Shown here: positions 10,285 to 20,370 of the stretch, in pieces
How the letters are laid out: every line of letters starts with the position of its first letter
How positions within the stretch are numbered: the first letter of the stretch is position 1
DNA from: Scilla litardierei
Lineage: Eukaryota > Streptophyta > Magnoliopsida > Asparagales > Asparagaceae
Direction: 5' to 3'
NCBI GenBank assembly: GCA_030789695.1
Contig: CM061141.1
Span: forward strand, 169,081,079 to 169,145,078
DNA: 64,000 nucleotides
Position numbers and translations under genes: made by a program
The notes under the pieces: model-generated
Databases searched by the model: none
Seen by the model: only the letters and a program-made list of their open reading frames with translations
Told to the model about the DNA's origin: nothing

Positions 10285-13200
10285 GATAGTGGATGTTCAA
10301 AACATATGACAGGAAATGTCAAACTACTTTCAACCGTCAAGTACAAACAAGGAGGCACTGTTACCTTTGGTGACAACAACAAAGGAAAAATCATATGCAT
10401 TGGAATAGTTGGTAATACAAATCAGCCTATCATCGAAAATGTTCTACTGGTTGATGGTTTGAAACACAACTTACTTTCCATTAGTCAGTTATGCGATAAA
10501 AATTATAAAATAGTTTTTGAACAAAATGATTGCATCATTTATGATTCTGATATGTCATCTATTTTATTTCGTGGTAAGCGTAAGAATAATATTTATATCT
10601 TATGCATGTCTATTACCACTAATAATCATTGTTTAATGATTACATTAGATGATACACTTTTATGGCATAAACGTTTTGGACACACAAATTTCAAAAATCT
10701 AGCACGTATTTCAAAACACAAGTTAGTTAATGGAATGCCAAATATTTCTTTCAAACACAAACATTTTTGTGATGCTTGTCAACAAGGAAAAATGCACAAA
10801 TCTTCTTTTAAATCAAAGGATGTTATCTCAACAAAGAGACCATTAGAACTCTTACATTTAGATTTGTTTGGTCCTTTAAGAGTAGCTTCTTTGAATAGAA
10901 GTAGATATGCATTTGTCATTGTTGATGATTATTCTAGATACACTTGGGTTATATTCTTACAAAACAAGAATGATGCTTTTGAAGAGTTTTCAATTTTTTG
11001 TAAAAAGATTCAAAAGATCAAATCCTCTAACATTGTCACTATTCGTAGTGATCATGGGGGAGAATTTGAAAATGAATCATTTACCAAGTTTTGTAATGAA
11101 AATGGCATTACACACAATTTTTCTTTTCCTCGTACCCCTCAACAAAATGGAGTAGTAGAAAGGAAAAATAGAACTTTACAAGAATGTGCAAGAACAATGC
11201 TTTGTGATAGTAATCTTCCTAAGTATTTTTGGGCAGAAGCTGTTGCAACTGCTTGTTACATTATGAATAAAGTTCTTATTAGGCCATTGCTTAATAAAAC
11301 ATGTTTTGAATTATTTTTTAATCGTATTCCTCGTGTATCATATTTTAAAGTGTTTGGATGTAAATGTTTCATTCTTAATACTAAAGATGCACTCGACAAA
11401 TTTGATTCTAAATCTGATGAAGGTATTTTTGTTGGATACTCAACACGTAGCAAAGCCTACAGAGTATTTAACAAAAGAACTTCAACAGTTGAAGAATCTT
11501 TACATGTCACATTTGATGAAAATCCTTCATCTAATTCTCCCATCATTGATGATGAAGAGAATATATTACCTCTTTCTAATTCCTTAGATAATATTAAAAT
11601 TGATGAAATTGATGCTACTAATCATTCTGTTGAGTCTATTTCAGATAATACAGATCTTCCTAAAGCATTTGTACAAGTTCCAAATCATCCATCAGAGTTA
11701 ATTATTGGAGATATTACAGATGGAGTAAGAACTCGTCGCCAAATTGAGCAAATGGCACATTGTGCATTTCTCTCAACCATTGAACCAAAAAACATCAAAG
11801 ATGCATGTGAAGACAGTTCATGGATTATTGCTATGCAGGAAGAACTCAACCAATTTCAACGAAATGATGTTTGGGAATTAGTTCCCAGACCATCAGATCA
11901 TTCAATTATTGGTACCAAGTGGGTATTCAAAAATAAATTGGATGAATCTGGTCAGGTAATTAGAAACAAGGCACGATTGGTTGCACAAGGTTATAATCAA
12001 GAAGAAGGTATTGATTATGATGAAACCTATGCACCAGTTGCTCGTCTTGAATCTATTAGAATGTTATTATCATTCGCTTGTTTTAAAGATTTTAAACTTT
12101 TTCAAATGGATGTGAAAAGTGCTTTTTTAAATGGTTTTCTTAAAGAAGAAGTTTATGTAGAACAACCTCCGGGTTTTATTCATGAAAATTTTGAAAATCA
12201 TGTTTTTAAATTGAAAAAGGCTTTATATGGTCTGAAACAAGCACCTCGTGCTTGGTATGAAAGACTTAAAAGTTATCTTTTAAATTCAGGATATTCTATT
12301 GGTAAAATAGACTCTACATTATTTATTAAAAACATAAATTCTGATATTATCATTATTCAAATATATGTTGATGATATTATTTTTGGTTCTACTAACGAAT
12401 CTCTTTGTCAAGATTTCTCTAAAATTATGCAGAAAGAATTTGAGATGAGTCACATGGGTGAACTAAACTACTTCCTCGGTCTTCAAATCAAACAAATGAA
12501 GGAAGGAATATTCATCCACCAAAGCAAGTACTCTAAAGAACTCATCAAACGCTTTGGTTTAGAAAGTTCTGCAGAAAAATATACTCCGATGAGTACATCT
12601 ACTTCCCTCGACAAAGATTTAAATGGTAAGAGTGTTGATCAACGTCTATACAGAGGTATGATTGGCTCCTTACTTTATCTAACTGCCAGTAGACCAGACA
12701 TTATGTTCTCCGTATGTTTATGTGCACGATTTCAGGCAGATCCTAAAGTTTCACATTTAACTGCCGTAAAACGGATTATTAGATATGTTAAATATACTTC
12801 TGATTTTGGTTTATTTTATCCTAAAACAAACACATTTGATTTATTATCATATAGTGATGCATATTTTGCTGGTTGTAAATCAGACCGTAAAAGTACTAGT
12901 GGTACATGTCACTTTTTAGGACATGCCTTAGTTTCCTGGTTTAGCAAAAAGCAAAACTCTGTTTCATTATCTACAACCGAGGCAGAATATATTGCCGCCG
13001 GTTTAGCATGTGCTCAAATTTTATGGATGAAACAAACTATTTCAGACTATGGTATTTATTGTTCCACATGTCCTATAATGTGTGATAATACTAGTGCTAT
13101 TAATTTGTCTAAAAATCCAGTTCATCATTCACGCACTAAACATATTGATGTACGTCATCATTTTTTAGATGATCATGTTCAGAAAGGTGATATTATTTTA

Positions 13201-13320
13201 AAATTTATTTCTACTGAACATCAAGTTGCCGATATTTTGACTAAGCCTTTGAAGGAAGAAACTTTTCTCAAGCTTAGAAGAAATCTAGGCATTATTAGTG
13301 CATCAGAATTTGATATATAA
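10243..13320 (+). CDS. pol: Copia pol polyprotein: protease, integrase, reverse transcriptase, RNase H
   Basis: Open from 10243 to TAA 13318-13320 with no internal stop and no natural ATG start; positions below count TTG 10282 as residue 1. Protease: Asp-Ser-Gly at residues 2-4 (the aspartic catalytic motif). GAG-pre-integrase HHCC zinc site: H129, H134, C163, C166. Integrase core: D194, D257, E293, a D-D-35-E arrangement, with [12 protein letters not shown] around the Glu. RT starts near residue 528 (NDVWELV) and has YVDD at 695-698. RNase H: D859, E900 (STTEAEY), D935 (CDNTSAI). The C-terminal ADILTKPL lies near 983-990. The protein makes cDNA from element RNA and inserts it. All catalytic residues I checked are present, so only the upstream junction puts activity in doubt. 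Confidence 0.93.
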   Translation, partial: CFIFQVPKKERWILDSGCSKHMTGNVKLLSTVKYKQGGTVTFGDNNKGKIICIGIVGNTNQPIIENVLLVDGLKHNLLSISQLCDKNYKIVFEQNDCIIYDSDMSSILFRGKRKNNIYILCMSITTNNHCLMITLDDTLLWHKRFGHTNFKNLARISKHKLVNGMPNISFKHKHFCDACQQGKMHKSSFKSKDVISTKRPLELLHLDLFGPLRVASLNRSRYAFVIVDDYSRYTWVIFLQNKNDAFEEFSIFCKKIQKIKSSNIVTIRSDHGGEFENESFTKFCNENGITHNFSFPRTPQQNGVVERKNRTLQECARTMLCDSNLPKYFWAEAVATACYIMNKVLIRPLLNKTCFELFFNRIPRVSYFKVFGCKCFILNTKDALDKFDSKSDEGIFVGYSTRSKAYRVFNKRTSTVEESLHVTFDENPSSNSPIIDDEENILPLSNSLDNIKIDEIDATNHSVESISDNTDLPKAFVQVPNHPSELIIGDITDGVRTRRQIEQMAHCAFLSTIEPKNIKDACEDSSWIIAMQEELNQFQRNDVWELVPRPSDHSIIGTKWVFKNKLDESGQVIRNKARLVAQGYNQEEGIDYDETYAPVARLESIRMLLSFACFKDFKLFQMDVKSAFLNGFLKEEVYVEQPPGFIHENFENHVFKLKKALYGLKQAPRAWYERLKSYLLNSGYSIGKIDSTLFIKNINSDIIIIQIYVDDIIFGSTNESLCQDFSKIMQKEFEMSHMGELNYFLGLQIKQMKEGIFIHQSKYSKELIKRFGLESSAEKYTPMSTSTSLDKDLNGKSVDQRLYRGMIGSLLYLTASRPDIMFSVCLCARFQADPKVSHLTAVKRIIRYVKYTSDFGLFYPKTNTFDLLSYSDAYFAGCKSDRKSTSGTCHFLGHALVSWFSKKQNSVSLSTTEAEYIAAGLACAQILWMKQTISDYGIYCSTCPIMCDNTSAINLSKNPVHHSRTKHIDVRHHFLDDHVQKGDIILKFISTEHQVADILTKPLKEETFLKLRRNLGIISASEFDI

Positions 13321-13384
13321 GTATATTCATTTATTTCTGATTTTTGTGAATTTTTCTATAATTGTTTGATTACTATTTATTTTT

Positions 13385-13412
13385 GGCATGCTACCAAATT
13401 TCGTAGCATACC
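13385..13412. promoter_or_regulatory. 28-nt palindrome just after copia pol
   Basis: GGCATGCTACCAAA / TTTCGTAGCATACC: the same architecture as the U3 palindrome at 7594, 65 bp after the pol stop. The stem has mismatches that the U3 and 15459 copies lack. Confidence 0.7.
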
Positions 13413-14668
13413 AATTTAACCAATTTTTAAACAATTTTTTTCTGTTCTCCGTTTTGTACCTACTTTGATCCCTGGAATTTGAATTTTTTAATACTTTTCC
13501 TATATTTTATTTCTCAAAATCAAATTTCATATCGCAATTCTTACCCGTTCTCTTCCACTTTGTCTCTATCTTCTTGATTCCTGTTGCTATCTGTGTTCTC
13601 TCTACTGCCACATGGATACTTCTCTTTTGTCTTTTTCTCTGCTTTTCACATTGGAAAAGGCACTGACATTCCTTCTTCCTCTTCGAACTTTCCATTTTTT
13701 TCATTTCTCTATTGGTTTGGACTTCACGAGAAGACTTTCAATTCTTCTGACTCTTCTTTCAATGTCAAACTCGCAACCCATACCTCTCATTGGAAATTGT
13801 TTTACAAATTTAATTCGGCCACCTGTTCTCTGGCCAAAACCGCAATCAAACAAGTCACCCAATTTAATTCGGCTTTTCAAACCCACCACTTGGGTCTCTC
13901 TTATTGGTCCACATCATCACTTCATTTTCCATTCGGGTTACTCTCTTTGGATTCACGCGAGACCCTTCACATCTGTTGACTTTTTTTTTTCATACTTTAC
14001 TTCTTCACATTTATTTCCACCTACCCCACTTAATTCTTATCCTCCACTTGGATGCCTCTAATTGGCCCGTGCCACCAAACCGCCTCATCTCCCCATACGG
14101 CATCTCTTTGGAACTTTCACCATATTTTTTTATTAGTTCTTTATTTATTTTATTCTTTTAATTTAATATATTCCCTATTTCGAGAGAATCCTCCCTGACA
14201 TTTTGCCTTGGCCTTCACATTTTTCCTTCGGCCAGCATTTATCTCTTTTTATTGATCTTTACTTTTTATTCATCTTCCAATTTATTTTTACCTACCTTCT
14301 TAATGTCGACCTACCATTATTTTTGTTACCTTCCCCATGTCACTCGGTTTTCACAGTCTTTACTATCTCCTTAATTATTTTCGGGTCTCTTCAACTGCCT
14401 CTTATTTTTTAAAAACCAACGGGTACACGTCTTCTCCAACCGTTGCCTCTTCTTCTTCCCATCTGTTCGGATTTCTGTATTTTGAATTTTTCTGGTGTTC
14501 CAACTTCTTTCCGTTTTAGAAACTGCTCCCACTCCCTCCCTATAATGGCAACTGATCGGTTTTCAGGCGTTCAAACTATTCGGTCCTCTATTTATTGTGT
14601 TCCCCTTCTCTTTTATCTTTCCTATTCTCTGTTTACATTTCTTCCTTTTCTAAATTTTCTTTTTCACC

Positions 14669-14934
14669 ATGGCCGAATCCTCTCTTCCTTCCGCCACCGA
14701 CCATCGACTCCCAACTCACGCGGCCAAGCTTCTTTCCCTGGCTCTTCTCGCTACGCATGCGGTAGGAAGGTCCACGCATCCAAGGATGGCGTCTCTCCAT
14801 CGCGCGAGACAACCGCTGTTCTTCTCCGTCGCCTTTCTGACAGAGTTTCCGATGGTTTCGCTGGTATACAGACGCACATGAGTTCCTACGATGCGACCCT
14901 GAAACATTACGCCAAAGTTCTGGATCAGATTTAA
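14669..14934 (+). pseudogene. Possible remnant of the Sirevirus extra (envelope-like) ORF
   Basis: An ATG in a good plant context (caccATGGc) at 14669 follows the long pyrimidine-rich leader and starts an Ala/Ser/Pro-rich peptide. About 100 bp downstream the more protein-like frame is the neighbouring one. There VLLRRLSDRVSDGF and SSYDATLKHYAKVLDQI suggest an amphipathic helix or coiled coil, closed by TAA at 14932-14934. Coding character seems to continue past that stop to about 15040. I read this as a small accessory gene broken by at least one frameshift and one stop. I cannot assign its function; the position fits the env-like gene of Sireviruses. Confidence 0.35.
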
Positions 14935-15458
14935 GTTAAACAATCTTCACTTCGTTCCTCACTGGAATCCGCCGACATCCTCCCTACCCGCCGCACTCGC
15001 AATCGTCGCTCTTCTCCGGGTTCCTCGTCATACCATCCCCGTTGATTCCGTTGGTTGACTCCGCACAATGCTTGCTATGACCTTAGTCTATCCGTGGTTT
15101 ATCCTCTGCCGTCTGCTGGTTGCTCTTTATGATCGGTTGTTTTATCACTGGTTCTGTCTGTTGGTTGTTTTTGGGGTTCTTATATTGGTTCAGTATGTTA
15201 GTTGTCCCTGCCGTTAGCATGTTGGTTCTGTACTTTGTGATGCATGTTGTTTTTTTAGTGGGTGTTTTGTTTTCAGATGCATATGATGTACTGGGCTTTC
15301 TTAAGTTGGGTTATCCTCGATGTTATGTTCAATATATGATAGTTCTTTGTGTCATTCGTCTCTCTGTTTGGTGTTAGTTACTTTAAGTATTCGTTACTTT
15401 TATGCTTCCTACATAACCTGTTTATGTTCAAATTTTAATTTCCTTCATTTTTTAATCT

Positions 15459-15486
15459 GGCCTGCTACGAAATATCGTAGCCTGCC
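15459..15486. promoter_or_regulatory. 28-nt palindrome upstream of the polypurine tracts
   Basis: GGCCTGCTACGAAA / TATCGTAGCCTGCC, related to the palindromes at 7594 and 13385. It sits 28 bp before the first GACAAAGGGGGAGAA tract. Confidence 0.75.
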
Positions 15487-15513
15487 AATTTCTCTGGTCC
15501 ACTTTTTGTGGAT

Positions 15514-15778
15514 GACAAAGGGGGAGAAATTTGCATATTTTCAGGGGGAGTTTATATTCATATACTCAGGGGGAGTAATATTTCATTTAACTCTTTCTAA
15601 CATATCAACATCACACTTATTCATGTTAATACATATTATACTTATTAACACATTTAACTCTTTCTAACATATCAACATCACACTTATTCATGTTAATACA
15701 TATTATACTTATTAACACTTGTTTCATTTAATTCACATTTTATACTTCATTATTTGTCATCATCAAAAAGGGGGAGAA
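15514..15778 (+). promoter_or_regulatory. Series of polypurine tracts before the copia 3' LTR
   Basis: GACAAAGGGGGAGAA at 15514-15528, CAGGGGGAG near 15542 and 15567, and AAAAAGGGGGAGAA at 15765-15778 touching the LTR. The last is the plus-strand primer for cDNA synthesis. The upstream copies match the repeated polypurine tracts described as a conserved Sirevirus feature. Confidence 0.88.
15584..15717. repeat. 67-bp perfect tandem duplication
   Basis: CATTTAACTCTTTCTAACAT starts at 15584 and again at 15651, and the two 67-bp copies look identical. It lies between the third and last polypurine tracts. Its lack of divergence makes it about as recent as the element itself. Confidence 0.93.
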
Positions 15779-17089
15779 TGTTGGAACTTGGAAATTCCAT
15801 CCTCTCTTCCATAAGGTTTTGATGTGACAAATCAATATATTTCATGTTACTAACTTTATCTATGCAGATGTGCAGCTTCAACGCAAATTCGTTCACATCA
15901 CGCATATGATCAAAGTACAAAGAGATTCTGCAAAAACAACCTTGCTACTCAAATTACGTGTGAAACACGTATCTACGAAATGATGTAATTTTTACTTTTT
16001 AGATAGCTTCAGGGCCTTGGTTATATCTTATCATATATCCCTAAAGCTCAAATCTACATCATCTCCTAACTCATTTGATCCTAAGTCAAAATTCGTATTT
16101 TTCAGTACTAGCCTACTAGGAATTTTCCTAGCCTACCAAAACAGTTATATTTTGACTTGATACTTTCAGAAAAGGATCTATCAGTTATCTATTCCACGCC
16201 ACCAAAATTTTGTGACCGTTTGTTACCGTTACAAAATTGGCAGGCTACGAATTTTCGTAGCATGCCAAAATGCTTTTGGGACTGAAATTTTCCAGAACAG
16301 TTTCTGACCGTTCTCCAACGTTCCTCTCAGTTTCTGAACGTTGTGCAACGTCTCTTTTAGAGCCGTTCACAACCGTTTCTAAAACCTATAAAAGGAGGGG
16401 TACCCCCTCTCATTTTCCACACACTTTCCTCTTCTAAATTCTAATTTTGTTGAAAGCAAGTCTTTGATTTTCTTAAGTAATTCTCCATTAGTTGTTCTTT
16501 TCATATTTGTAAGAAGAAATCATTAGATTTCTCTCTTCATTTAAGAACGGAAGAACTTGGATTTTCAACATCACTTTTGGAAAGTTGTTTGTGTTCATAA
16601 TTGCAAGAAGATATCAATAGATCTCTCTCTTCTTTTATGAACCAGAGAACTTCAAGTGTTGCGCTTCATTACATATCTTTTACATCTTGAAGTTCATCTT
16701 CTAAAACACCATCCTTGAATTCATTCTCTGAAATTTATAACAAGGCTATAGGTGTTTTCTTATTTCTTATTTAACAGGTTGGAATCTCTGTTTAGAGATT
16801 GTACAAAGTTTGGGACACGGGGAGTGTCGCCATTTTTGTAAGTTCGTGCTTGCGGGGCAAGTGATTATAGTGGATTGAAAATCTCTACGGGGTAGAGGAC
16901 TGGAGTAGGATCACAAGGATCCGAACCAGGATAAATCTCTGTGTTTGCGATTGGTTTAATTTTCAGCACTTGTCATTTTATTTCTGTGCCATCTTTGCAA
17001 ATATTACTAACATCTTATTTGCGACAATTTTTTAATATACACTATTCACCCCCCCTCTAGTGTATTGATCCTTACAGGCTAAAATTACA
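15779..17089 (+). repeat. Copia 3' LTR (1311 bp)
   Basis: Begins TGTTGGAACTT immediately after the polypurine tract and ends AAAATTACA before GGCGC. Contains copies of the U3 palindromes (16116-16131 and 16239-16266), the TATA box (16386-16395) and the U5 duplication. Almost identical to the 5' LTR. Confidence 0.95.
16386..16395 (+). promoter_or_regulatory. Copia 3' LTR TATA box
   Basis: CTATAAAAGG, identical to 7741-7750. It could drive outward transcription into the gypsy LTR from 17090 on, toward the antisense gene at 18044. Confidence 0.7.
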
Positions 17090-17094
17090 GGCGC
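17090..17094. repeat. Right target-site duplication of copia element (GGCGC)
   Basis: GGCGC follows the LTR end TTACA, and gypsy LTR sequence continues from here. Confidence 0.93.
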
Positions 17095-17355
17095 CTCGGT
17101 CAGCTTCTACCTGAACAGATGAGAAACTCGTCAGGGGGCTGGACCTTGGTTCCGGCCAAATCCCCTCTGATGCCTAAGTCAGATCAAGGTCTGAATAGTA
17201 CCCGACGGGGTAGGTACGACTCGAAAGGAGATCGATACGCTGACCCTCGGCACAAGCAGGGGAAGGGAGAGAAATGGCAGAAGCTAAAGTCGTTGATGGA
17301 ATAACTCCGATTTGGGTACCTGGGATTCGATCCCCTTCTTGGTCGTCCTTCACGT

Positions 17356-17364
17356 CCTTTTATG
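17356..17364 (-). promoter_or_regulatory. Likely TATA box of the gypsy LTR (minus strand)
   Basis: On the minus strand the sequence reads CATAAAAGG. It lies inside 17284-17535, the segment missing from the right (5') LTR. Assignment is by motif only. Confidence 0.45.
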
Positions 17365-17693
17365 GAGCTTGGCCCATGTTTGCCACCCGACCTACGCCCC
17401 CTCGCTGACCCCCCACTCACGCCTTCGAGATCCATCCCCACGATGGCGCCTGCCTGCGTCATAGGGGAGTCGATTAGGGGGTTCCTTAGTGGACATTAAG
17501 GCTTCACGCCTTGGGGGGAGTGGTTACCCCCGGCGATCGTGGGCTGGTCATGAGCATGTCGGGTCGTGGATGATTCAGGTCTGAGATTTCCTGTGGGTCT
17601 TTTTGAACGGGACGTACCTTCTTCGTGGGCCTCCTGCACTCAGGTTGGGCTCGAGCCCCTCGGTTCCGGGGCCTCTCCAAAATAGGCATATCA

Positions 17694-17706
17694 ATTGCCC
17701 CCATCG
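17694..17706 (-). promoter_or_regulatory. Gypsy polypurine tract
   Basis: On the minus strand CGATGGGGGCAAT abuts the 3' LTR start TGATATGCC. This position and composition are those of the plus-strand primer of a gypsy element. Confidence 0.75.
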
Positions 17707-17873
17707 GTCGTGTCGATCCGCTCCAGCCGGCTCGGCTTGGTTGATGTGACTTCCGTTGATTTTGACAAGCGCTCCAGTCGAGGCCGGTTCATTAAATGGA
17801 GGCCATCATGAGGCGGTCCGTTCAAATTCCTCTAGGTGCGGGTTTCGAAGCGCCGTCGATCTCTAGATGCTAC

Positions 17874-17940
17874 CACGTGCCCCCATGCGTTCATCGCCGC
17901 TGTGCGAGGGGTTGTCTCGGGGGAAAAGATGCATAAAAAG
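17874..17940 (+). promoter_or_regulatory. Candidate promoter of the antisense gene: G-box plus TATA
   Basis: CACGTG (G-box) at 17874-17879 and GCATAAAAAG at 17931-17940, about 52 bp apart, precede the candidate start codon at 18044 by about 105 bp. This is the layout of a plant core promoter pointing away from the gypsy 3' LTR, opposite to pol. Known Tat antisense genes are reported to be transcribed; use of these particular motifs is inference. Confidence 0.5.
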
Positions 17941-18792
17941 GGAGCCGTCACCCATCAGGAGAGGGTCTTGCTTTTCCAATCGTCATCCCCCCATTCATTC
18001 CTTTCTCTTTTCGTCGAACCGAATCCTGTTCAAGCTCCACCTCATGTCGTCCTCCTCTGCCACTGGTTCGGGTCGGCCGGAGGGCATCATCGATCCCAAC
18101 CTGGCTCGCGGGTCCGTCTTGGCGGTTTGCCATCATGGGGGCGTGCTTTCAGGGGTGCCCCCGAGGTTCTGGGGTGGCCCTCGTCTATTTGTGCCACCTC
18201 CATTGGGGATATGCGCACCCACTATCTTCTTCCCCCATACTCTGCCCGGGCTCCTGAACCCGACGAGCGGATTTGCTTTCCCAATCCACGAGAGGTCGGG
18301 GTATATGAAAAGTGTTTTCGGTTTGGGCTTCGGTTTCCTCTCCACCCCTTCATCATCGAGTTTCTGCAAGCTCATAGGGTGGCCTTATGCCAATTCTGCC
18401 CCAACGCCATTGGGCTCATCGTTGGGTTCGTCATTCTCTGCGTACTGAAGGGGGTTGTCCCCTCCCTCCGACTCTTAACCAGATTCTACCGTCTAAGTCA
18501 TCATCAGTCGGGGGCCTGGATTTATATCAGTGCTCGGCCAAAGATGAGCCTAGTGTTGGGGCTGCCGAGCTCTTTGAAGCTCTGGAAGGGGGAATACGTC
18601 TTCGTCGCCTTCCCGTCGGACGTGGATTTCCTGACCCATTGAGCGCCATCGGCACGCTGGTTCTTGAGCTGGGCGACCCAACCGACGCCGAGCTTGAGGC
18701 GGTTAAGACCTTGTTGGCGGTCCCCACGAGGGATCGGAGAATCGACGTTCTCTTCGACGATCTTAACTTGCGAAAGACCACGTGGCCCATTG

Positions 18793-18881
18793 GTGAGTTC
18801 TGCTGACGTCCGTCGCTCGGAGGAGCTGATGTCTGGGGCCACTCCGGCCAGTTCTGACCCTTTCTTCTGCCCCCTGTACAG
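18793..18881 (+). other. Candidate intron 1 of the antisense gene (89 nt)
   Basis: Donor CCATTG|GTGAGT and acceptor CCCCTGTACAG|GTGG. Removing it joins the frame ending at 18792 to an open frame of about 80 codons that would otherwise be in a different phase. This supports a real intron. Confidence 0.6.
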
Positions 18882-19241
18882 GTGGGTTTGCCCCCGGTTC
18901 CTCTCCAACCTCTCCCCGAGTCACGGTCCCGGACCCTAATCCGCGAAGGAGGGATAACGTACTGGAGGTCCGAAAGAAACATCGGGTCGGGCCTTCTGAT
19001 GCCGGTTCCAAGAGAGCGAAGGGGCAAGCTCTGTCCCCCCTTGCCAGGCGCCTCGAAGAAGGCCCGTGTTCAAGTCACGGACGCTGGTGTTCCACTGTCC
19101 GAGAGTCGGGCCTCGTCCTCCTCAGTTGAGGCCACTTGGCCATGGGCCGGCCCTCGTCGCCGCAACAGAGCCCTCTCCCTGAGGTTTACGAGCAGTACAT
19201 GGGCACGTTCGGCTCGGTTTCCGTCGATTTACCTCAGTCAG

Positions 19242-19307
19242 GTGAGGGTCTTCTCTGCCCCCCCGCTTCTCGGTGGGGCTGAGGGAGTCGATTTTTTCCG
19301 ACTGCAG
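19242..19307 (+). other. Candidate intron 2 of the antisense gene (66 nt)
   Basis: Donor TCAG|GTGAGG and acceptor CCGACTGCAG|AG with a pyrimidine-rich stretch before it. At 66 nt it is near the lower limit for plant introns. Confidence 0.4.
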
Positions 19308-19416
19308 AGTGTCAGCACGACTGGCCGAGAACTCCTGCCTTCCTCTGGACCAAGCTGCATTGGATGAAGTCAAAGGCGACCGCCTAGCTGCCTTCGTGGT
19401 CCAGGCTAGTCAACAG

Positions 19417-19482
19417 GTGAGGTACTTTTGCATACTTCGCTACTAGTAGCAATCTTCATCCCATTCCTGTCTCTTGGTGTAG
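19417..19482 (+). other. Candidate intron 3 of the antisense gene (66 nt)
   Basis: Donor CAACAG|GTGAGG and acceptor TCTTGGTGTAG|TTG. The sequence between is AT-rich compared with its flanks, as plant introns usually are. Confidence 0.5.
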
Positions 19483-20192
19483 TTGTCCTCGGTGGGGCTT
19501 TCGATAAGGCGCCAATTCGCGGCTCTCTCTCAGGCCAAGGCCGTTGCAGCACGGATTCCCGAGGTCGAGGGGGGCGAGGGAGAGGCAAGCCAGCTGGCTG
19601 AGCATGCGTCAAGTCCCTGGAGACTCAGGTGGCTGAGCTCTCCTATGCTTTGGAGAAGTTAGATCGGGAGAAAGCCTTGGCTTTGGTTGAGAAGTCCAAG
19701 GCCGAGGATCGGATTGCCGAGCTCATGGAGGCCACCGAAGCGACCGCCGAAGCTGGCGTGGGCTCTGCCCCTATCGTTGCAACCGACATCCCAGAGCTCA
19801 CCAGCCTCCTGGAGGCGGCGCAGAGGAGAGAGCAGGCTCTTCTAGTCCAGCTCAATACAAGATCCAAAGAGATCGAGGTGGAGCGAGCAAAGCATCAGCG
19901 CCAGGCCGCCATCTTCAAGGATCGGATCCGAGAGCTGGAAACGGTGAACCCCGCTCAGATTACCCAGGACGCTTTGGAAGAGTATGCCACTTGTTTCGTA
20001 GCCAAGGCTATGTCTGAAGCGTTCGAAAAGGGGTTCGCTCGCTGCCAATCCGAGATCCAGAAGAGGTTTCCGCTCTCGGTGATCAATCTCGAGGAGCTCC
20101 GTGTGTATTCCGATGGAGAGGAGGAGGCACGGGACAGACCTCGTGTGCAGCCTGCCAGTGGTCCTGAGGGGGCTCCGGGTGGAGATGAGTGA

Positions 20193-20370
20193 GTGAGGAT
20201 TTAACCTCTTAGCATTGTCGCTTTTCTTTCAAAACCAGTGCTCGGCTATTGTGTAACGCACCCCCCCATTCTACTTAGAAATGAAGTTTCCTTTTTCTGT
20301 TTGTGGTTGCTCATTTTCCTCCTTGGGGTGTGTCCCATTTTTGGGTGTTATTGGCGATGGGTTGGCCAAC
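20193..20370. other. Spacer after the antisense gene
   Basis: Downstream flank of the antisense stop (TGA at 20190-20192). T-rich with short frames only; I see no recognisable poly(A) signal or gene. Confidence 0.5.

Larger units (their letters stand above)
13321..15764 (+). other. Copia 3' internal region, largely non-coding
   Basis: 2.4 kb between the pol stop and the last polypurine tract. It holds a palindrome at 13385, a strongly pyrimidine-rich stretch at about 13500-14660 on the plus strand with only short frames I do not recognise, a broken small frame at 14669-14934, a second palindrome at 15459, and a polypurine tract series. Sireviruses often carry an extra envelope-like or unknown gene here; nothing intact remains. 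Confidence 0.75.
7134..17089 (+). mobile_element. Young Ty1/copia retrotransposon, Sirevirus (SIRE/Maximus) type
   Basis: Full-length element of 9956 bp with TG...CA LTR ends and a 5-bp target duplication GGCGC on both sides. It contains an initiator-tRNA-Met primer site, a large gag with one CCHC knuckle, pol in copia order (protease, integrase, RT, RNase H) and 2.4 kb between pol and the 3' LTR with several polypurine tracts. The GACAAAGGGGGAGAA tract and that long 3' stretch are known Sirevirus marks. The two LTRs differ by only three substitutions and one 1-base indel by my reading. Confidence 0.93.
6742..17693 (-). repeat. Gypsy 3' LTR, split by the copia insertion
   Basis: LTR sequence is present at 6742-7133 and again at 17095-17693, 991 bp in total, and matches the right LTR at 25016-25700. 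It is longer than its partner for two reasons. It holds an extra copy of a 53-bp unit (6948-7053), and it keeps 17284-17535, which the right LTR has lost. Differences between the LTRs are many and mostly C/G to T/A, so this insertion is much older than the copia element inside it. Confidence 0.87.
18044..20192 (+). pseudogene. Antisense gene of the Tat gypsy element, Transposase_28-like
   Basis: Runs opposite to pol, in the space between the pol end and the 3' LTR. The candidate start ATG at 18044 begins MSSSSATGSG. After a frame change near 18150-18230 comes a segment with FPNPREVGVYEKC and FGLRFPLHPFIIEFL (18280-18360) followed by PNAIGLIVGFVILC. This matches the family called putative gypsy-type transposon (Transposase_28, PF04195), found in antisense genes of Tat elements. 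A second frame change falls near 18620-18640. Further exons follow at 18882, 19308 and 19483. The last part (19629-20192) is an open Ala/Glu/Arg-rich coiled coil, ending SGPEGAPGGDE. The function of this family is unknown. The frame changes suggest decay, though some could be unrecognised introns. Confidence 0.65.

Noticed and set aside
15120..15377. 85-codon hydrophobic frame in the copia 3' region as an envelope membrane protein
   Set aside because: T/G-rich composition gives Leu/Val/Phe codons by itself; no start context or conserved motif, so not called.
18522..19027. Minus-strand frames opposite the antisense gene
   Set aside because: Shadow frames of a GC-rich coding strand, with no family resemblance.
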